7,516 nt of DNA, from NCBI GenBank assembly GCA_021814355.1, contig JAKAIJ010000083.1, positions 1-7,516 of the forward strand, in the 5' to 3' direction. The DNA is from Acidobacteriota bacterium (lineage in GTDB: Bacteria > Acidobacteriota > UBA4820 > DSQY01). This document shows positions 4,300-7,516 of the stretch, piece by piece (the stretch's first letter is position 1; every line of letters begins with the position of its first letter). The position numbers and the translations under genes were made by a program. Below the pieces are notes generated by a model that saw nothing but the letters and a program-made list of their open reading frames with translations, searched no databases and was not told the origin of the DNA.

Positions 4300-4941
4300 A
4301 TGGGCGCGGCCAGGGCGAAGAACCGCTTCTACGCGTACGACGCGGGGGGGCACCGGGGCATCGTGAAGTCCTGGACCGACTGCGAGGCCAAGGTGCGCGG
4401 GCGGCCGGCGCGTTACCGGGGTTTCGAAACCCTGGCCGCGGCACGGGCCTGGCTCCAGGCCGGCGCGCCCTACGAAGACAGGTCCGCCGCGAGGGAGCAG
4501 GCCCGCGAGGCGCTGCCCAAACACGCCCTCTACTTCGATTCGGGAACCGGCCGGGGCCTGGGCTCCGAGGTGGCGGTCACAGACGCCGAAGGCGCGCCCG
4601 TGCTCCACCTCGCGCTGCCCGCGGAGGCCCTCACGGAGAGGGGCACCCACCTGCTCCCGGCGGGCAAGACCAACAACTACGGGGAGCTCTTCGGCTGCCT
4701 CTGCGCCCTGCGGGCGGCGCGCAAGCTGGGCCTTCGCGCGGTCTGCGGCGACAGCGCCCTGGTCCTGGACTACTGGTCCAAGGGCCACGTGACGAAGGAG
4801 AAGCGCGAGAGCGACCCGGACCTCTACGCCCTCGCTCAGAAAACCTTCGGCGAGCGCCGCCTCTTCGAGGCGAAGGGCGGCAGGCTCATCAAGGTCCCCG
4901 GCTCCCTCAACCCCGCCGACCTCGGCTTCCACCGGGAGTGA
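4300..4941 (+). CDS. RNase H with N-terminal viroplasmin-type domain
   Basis: A 213-residue RNase H-fold nuclease, expected to cleave the RNA strand of RNA-DNA hybrids in the cytoplasm. Residues 7-54 form a small hybrid-binding domain of the caulimovirus viroplasmin/RNase HI N-terminal type (FYAYDAGGHRGI, then W25-xx-C28 and a Y39-R-G-F-E-T motif). After a charged linker, the catalytic domain runs from about 75 to 213. All four acidic positions of an active RNase H can be assigned: D80 in YFDSGTGRG, E129 in TNNYGEL, D151 in CGDSALV and D207 in NPADLGFH. Segments such as NNYGEL, DYWSKGH and the terminal NPADLGFH mark the viroplasmin-family RNase H rather than E. coli-type RnhA. The ATG is preceded by GGGAGG with a short 3-base gap, an unusual spacing. 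It is convergent with the sulfatase gene. Confidence 0.9.
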   Translation: MGAARAKNRFYAYDAGGHRGIVKSWTDCEAKVRGRPARYRGFETLAAARAWLQAGAPYEDRSAAREQAREALPKHALYFDSGTGRGLGSEVAVTDAEGAPVLHLALPAEALTERGTHLLPAGKTNNYGELFGCLCALRAARKLGLRAVCGDSALVLDYWSKGHVTKEKRESDPDLYALAQKTFGERRLFEAKGGRLIKVPGSLNPADLGFHRE

Positions 4942-4967
4942 GCGCGGGGCTCCCGGCGCCTCCGCGC
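4942..4967. terminator. Hairpin between convergent RNase H and sulfatase genes
   Basis: GCGCGGGGC (4942-4950) pairs with GCC-T-CCGCGC (4958-4967) to give 9 bp with one bulged T and a 7-base loop. It fills almost the whole 30-bp gap between the two stop codons, a natural place for a bidirectional terminator. Neither side has a U-tract, so its termination activity is uncertain. Confidence 0.4.
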
Positions 4968-4971
4968 GGGG

Positions 4972-6882
4972 TCACCTTCCCGACAAGGCCTTCCGGGCGC
5001 CGAGGATGAGCGTCCAGAACCGCGAGTCCTCCCGGAGGGGCTCGAAGCGGGGGTCGCCCGCAAGCTGGGTGATGTAGCCGGGCTCCGCCTCCTGGGCCAT
5101 CCTCTGGAGGTAGCCGACGGCGGCCTCCTTGTCCCCTGCCTGGAGGGCGAGGACCGCCCGGGCCTTGAGCGCCATGGGGAGCTCGGGGCCGCGCTCCTTC
5201 GCGGCCTCCAGGAAGGCCAGGACCTCGGCGGCGGGCCGGCCCGACTTCAGAGCGGCGTACCCCGTGAGCGCGTGGAGCTCCCCGTTGAAGTCGTCCACCT
5301 CCTTCACGCCGAGCGCGCCGAGCTGCCAGGCCTCCCGGGCCCGGTCCCCGTTGATCCACATGAGGACGAGGCGGCTGTAAGGCTGAGGGAAGCCGGGGCG
5401 GACCGAGATGGCCTTCTTGTAGAATCGCTCCGCCTTCGCGGGGTTCTTCTCCTCGTAGCAGGCGCCCAGGTAGTAGTTGAAGAGGGGGTTGCCGGGGTCC
5501 TTGGGGAGAACCCGCTCCAGCTTGGTCACCGCTTCGTCGCGCCTCCCCTCCAGAAAGAGCTGCTCGGCGAGGGTGCAGTCCTTCAGCATGGGCGCCATGT
5601 CCTTGGGGTCGCGGTAGGCGCGCGCGGACTTGCCCATGGAGCCGGCGATGTAGCCGAGGCTCTGGAGGCTCTTGAGCTCCTCCGGGTCGAGGGCGATTTT
5701 CTCGCCTTGGGCCGCCGTGGCGGCCTTGGCGATCTCCCCCTGGACCCACTCCCGGCGCCGTTTGGCCTCGGCGGCCTCGCGGCCGGCCCGGTTGTCCCTC
5801 TCGCCGGGGTCGGCGTCGAGGCGGTAGAGCTCGGGGCGCGGGGCGAGGATGTACTTGGAGCGCCCCTCCACGGAGCCGTAGAGCGGCGCCCAGCCGAAGC
5901 TGTAGAGCGCCTCGAGGCTTTCGAGGTAGACGGGCCCGCGGGCCCAGGGCCTGCCCTGGAGCAGCGGCGCGAGCGAGACGCCGTCGGCCGGCTCGGCGGG
6001 GAGTCCCGCCAGCTCTCGTAGCGTCGGCGCCAGGTCCACGAGCCCCACGTCCTGGGCGAGCCTCCGGGCCTCCGTCTGGCCGGGCAGCCGCACCAGCAGC
6101 GGGACGCGGGTGGTCGCCTCGTAGAGGAAGAGGGAGTGGGTGAGCTCCCCGTGCTCGCCGAGGGACTCGCCGTGGTCCCCGCAGATCAGGACCACGGCGT
6201 CGGCCAGCGCCCCCGACGCCTCGAGCGCATCGAGGAACTCCCCGAGGGCCGCGTCCATGGAGGCCACCTCGCCGTCGTAGGGACGGGCCTTGTACTTCGT
6301 GGCGTAGGGCTCCGGAGGGGCGTAGGGGATGTGGGGGTCGTAGAGGTGGATCCAGCAGAACCAGGGCCCCTTCCGGGCCCGCACCCAGGGGAGGGCCAGC
6401 TTCAGGGTGTCGCCCGACTTCCGCTCCACGGCGTCGGTGCGCCGGCGGTCGAAGAAACTGTCCTCGTACGTGTCGAAGCCGCGCCCCATCCCGTAGCGGC
6501 CGAGAAGGACCATCGCGCTGACGAAGGCTCCCGTGCTGTACCCCGCCGACTTGAACTCCTCGGCGAGGAGGGGCACGGAGGCGGGGACCCGCACCTCGAG
6601 GTTCTTGCGGACGCCGTGGCGGTTGGGATTCCAGCCCGAGAAGAGGGTGAGATGGGAGGGGACCGTCTGGGGGATCGCCGCCTCGGCGTGCTCGAAGAGG
6701 GTGGCGTGGGCCGCGAAGGCGTCGAGCGAGGGGGTGAGCCCCGCGGCGCTCCCGTAGCACCCGAGCCGGTCGGCCCGGGTGGTGTCCAAGGTGACCACCA
6801 GGACGGACGGCTTGGCGGGCGGGGCCGCGAGGACGGTGAGCGAGGCGAGGGCGCAGAAGACGGTGATCGCGTGGCGGCGCAT
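4972..6882 (-). CDS. Exported sulfatase-fold hydrolase with TPR region
   Basis: A 636-residue protein of the alkaline phosphatase/sulfatase superfamily. Residues 1-20 are a signal peptide (MRRHAITVFCALASLTVLAA), with no lipobox. The catalytic domain spans about 25-355: metal-ligand D33 in VVTLDTTRADRLGCYG, the nucleophile segment T73-V-P-S-H-L-T-L-F-S-G, Y181-D-P-H, D236-H237 in GDHGESLGEHGE, and H249. The nucleophile position holds Thr, not the Cys or Ser of formylglycine sulfatases, and the following Arg is His. It is therefore more likely a phosphodiester hydrolase or phosphoglycerol-transferase-like enzyme than a true sulfatase. Residues about 430-605 form roughly five TPR-like helix pairs, expected to bind a protein partner in the periplasm. 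The start at 6882 is preceded by GGAGGT; an ATG five codons upstream lacks one. The substrate is not known. Confidence 0.88.
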   Translation of the reverse strand: MRRHAITVFCALASLTVLAAPPAKPSVLVVTLDTTRADRLGCYGSAAGLTPSLDAFAAHATLFEHAEAAIPQTVPSHLTLFSGWNPNRHGVRKNLEVRVPASVPLLAEEFKSAGYSTGAFVSAMVLLGRYGMGRGFDTYEDSFFDRRRTDAVERKSGDTLKLALPWVRARKGPWFCWIHLYDPHIPYAPPEPYATKYKARPYDGEVASMDAALGEFLDALEASGALADAVVLICGDHGESLGEHGELTHSLFLYEATTRVPLLVRLPGQTEARRLAQDVGLVDLAPTLRELAGLPAEPADGVSLAPLLQGRPWARGPVYLESLEALYSFGWAPLYGSVEGRSKYILAPRPELYRLDADPGERDNRAGREAAEAKRRREWVQGEIAKAATAAQGEKIALDPEELKSLQSLGYIAGSMGKSARAYRDPKDMAPMLKDCTLAEQLFLEGRRDEAVTKLERVLPKDPGNPLFNYYLGACYEEKNPAKAERFYKKAISVRPGFPQPYSRLVLMWINGDRAREAWQLGALGVKEVDDFNGELHALTGYAALKSGRPAAEVLAFLEAAKERGPELPMALKARAVLALQAGDKEAAVGYLQRMAQEAEPGYITQLAGDPRFEPLREDSRFWTLILGARKALSGR

Positions 6883-6899
6883 CTCGTACCTCCACATGG

Positions 6900-6908
6900 A
6901 TTCTAGCA
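6900..6908 (-). promoter_or_regulatory. Extended -10 promoter for the sulfatase-fold gene
   Basis: On the minus strand TGC-TAGAAT is an extended -10 element; TAGAAT matches consensus at five of six positions. No -35 hexamer is visible 17 bases upstream, which is compatible with extended -10 promoters. Transcription would begin near 6893, leaving a leader of about 11 bases that carries GGAGGT. It lies downstream of the ftsZ terminator, so this gene is probably an independent unit. Confidence 0.5.
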
Positions 6909-6948
6909 CGCGGGCGGAACGGGCGGCGGGGTCTCGGCCCAGGACATC

Positions 6949-6977
6949 GGAAAGAGAAGGGCCCGCACGGCGGGCCC
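6949..6977 (-). terminator. Intrinsic terminator of ftsZ
   Basis: On the minus strand, GGGCCCGC and GCGGGCCC (6977-6959) form a perfect 8-bp stem with a 3-base loop, followed directly by TTCTCTTTCC. This is the best intrinsic terminator in the window. It lies 94 bases after the ftsZ stop codon and before the sulfatase promoter. Confidence 0.7.
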
Positions 6978-7037
6978 ATAGGGGGGCGGCATCTCCCGGG
7001 GGGATTCCTTCCTCCTCCCTCGGGGTCGCGGAGCAAG

Positions 7038-7065
7038 ACGGGGACGGTGGCACGGCCGTCCCCGT
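7038..7065 (-). promoter_or_regulatory. 10-bp stem-loop immediately after ftsZ
   Basis: ACGGGGACGG and CCGTCCCCGT (7038-7047 and 7056-7065) form a perfect 10-bp stem with an 8-base loop, starting 5 bases after the ftsZ stop. No U-run follows it. It may protect the mRNA 3' end or act as a first, factor-dependent termination point ahead of the terminator at 6977-6949. Confidence 0.5.
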
Positions 7066-7070
7066 TCGGG

Positions 7071-7516
7071 TCAGGTTCTGTTCTTCCGCATGAACGTGGG
7101 CGTCTGCTCTTTCTCGTAGTCCCGATTCCCCGGCGCGGCCCCGCGCAGGAGGCCGGAGGAGGGCACCGGCGCCGAGGCGAGGGGGCCGTCCACGCCCGGG
7201 ACGGGGAGGAAGACCCCCGCCGCCACGGCCGCGGCGGCGGCCGCCGGCTCCGCCTGGGCCGCCGGGGCAAAGGCCGGGCGCTTAAGGGTCTTCACCTCGG
7301 CCGATTCGAAGGCGGCCGCCACCACGGTGATACGGACCTCCTCGCCGAGGGCGTCGTCCACGCTGGTCCCCCAGAGCACGTTGGCCTCGGGGTGCGCCTT
7401 CTCGCGCACGAAGTCGCAGGCGGCGCGCACCTCCTGGAGCTTGAGCGACCGGCCCCCCGCGAGGTTGATGAGGATGGCCCGGGCGCCCTGGATGGAGGCG
7501 TCCTCGAGGAGGGGGT
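7071..7516 (-). CDS. ftsZ: Cell division protein FtsZ, C-terminal part (5' end outside window)
   Basis: The last 147 residues of the tubulin-like division GTPase that polymerises into the Z-ring at mid-cell. The visible part opens with PLLEDASIQGARAILINLAGG, the start of the FtsZ C-terminal domain, and continues with N46-V-L-W-G and E59-V-R-I-T-V-V-A. The GTP-binding tubulin signature GGGTGTG lies upstream, beyond the window. From about residue 72 to 132 is an Ala/Pro-rich flexible linker. The protein ends in T138-PTFMRKNRT, a well-conserved C-terminal peptide of the D-x-P-x-F-L-R-K type that binds FtsA and other membrane anchors in characterised species. The gene is presumably the last of a division operon, since two hairpins follow the stop. 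The right edge truncates it; there is no sign of degeneration. Confidence 0.96.
   Translation of the reverse strand, partial: PLLEDASIQGARAILINLAGGRSLKLQEVRAACDFVREKAHPEANVLWGTSVDDALGEEVRITVVAAAFESAEVKTLKRPAFAPAAQAEPAAAAAAVAAGVFLPVPGVDGPLASAPVPSSGLLRGAAPGNRDYEKEQTPTFMRKNRT

Noticed and set aside
4907..7270. A 787-codon open frame on the minus strand
   Set aside because: It is a shadow of the sulfatase-fold gene in another frame. Its translation is an Arg/Pro/Gly-rich stretch without domain features, as expected when a GC-rich gene is read out of frame.
1..7516. CRISPR arrays, insertion sequences, phage genes or integration sites
   Set aside because: No regularly spaced repeats, transposase or integrase motifs, terminal inverted repeats with target duplications, or tRNA-end attachment sites were seen.

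Overview
The window is very GC-rich and gene-dense. Reading frames show strong third-position GC bias, with long shadow frames on the opposite strands. The 3' part of ftsZ at the right edge, a secreted sulfatase-fold/TPR protein, a two-CW protein and a LuxR-type response regulator indicate a bacterium. GC content and gene types would fit Acidobacteriota or a myxobacterial/deltaproteobacterial relative, but no rRNA or other decisive marker is present, so that placement is inference. The first nine bases match the end of the common Illumina adapter, so the left edge is probably a contig end from an assembly.

Layout. (1) 1-1982, minus strand: an apparent operon of four genes of unrecognised function. 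It reads from a proline-rich three-helix membrane protein (1982->1452), to an alpha-helical lipoprotein (1389->487), to a small coiled-coil protein (490->161, ATGA overlap), to a gene cut by the left edge (51->1). (2) 1983-2289: an AT-rich divergent control region. It has candidate promoters for both directions and a large imperfect dyad over the plus-strand promoter, followed by a long structured leader. (3) 2290-4224, plus strand: three small signalling genes, namely a two-CW cysteine protein, a SpoIIAA/STAS-like protein and an orphan NarL/LuxR-type response regulator. They are separated by long non-coding gaps that hold repeated and foldable sequence. (4) 4300-4941, plus strand: an RNase H with an N-terminal viroplasmin-type hybrid-binding domain. 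(5) 4972-6882, minus strand: an exported sulfatase-fold hydrolase with a Thr instead of Cys at the nucleophile position and a C-terminal TPR region. (6) 7071-7516, minus strand: the FtsZ C-terminal half with an intact C-terminal peptide, followed by two hairpins, the second a good intrinsic terminator.

How it fits together. The minus-strand cluster looks like an envelope-associated module of unknown role (membrane protein, lipoprotein, soluble helical protein). It shares its upstream region with the plus-strand signalling genes, so co-regulation is possible. The two-CW and STAS-like genes carry the same split sequence motif in their leaders at similar distances from their start codons, which suggests a shared cis-element. 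RNase H and the sulfatase are convergent and appear independent of the rest. ftsZ is the end of a division operon lying outside the window. No mobile element, CRISPR array, tRNA or rRNA was found.
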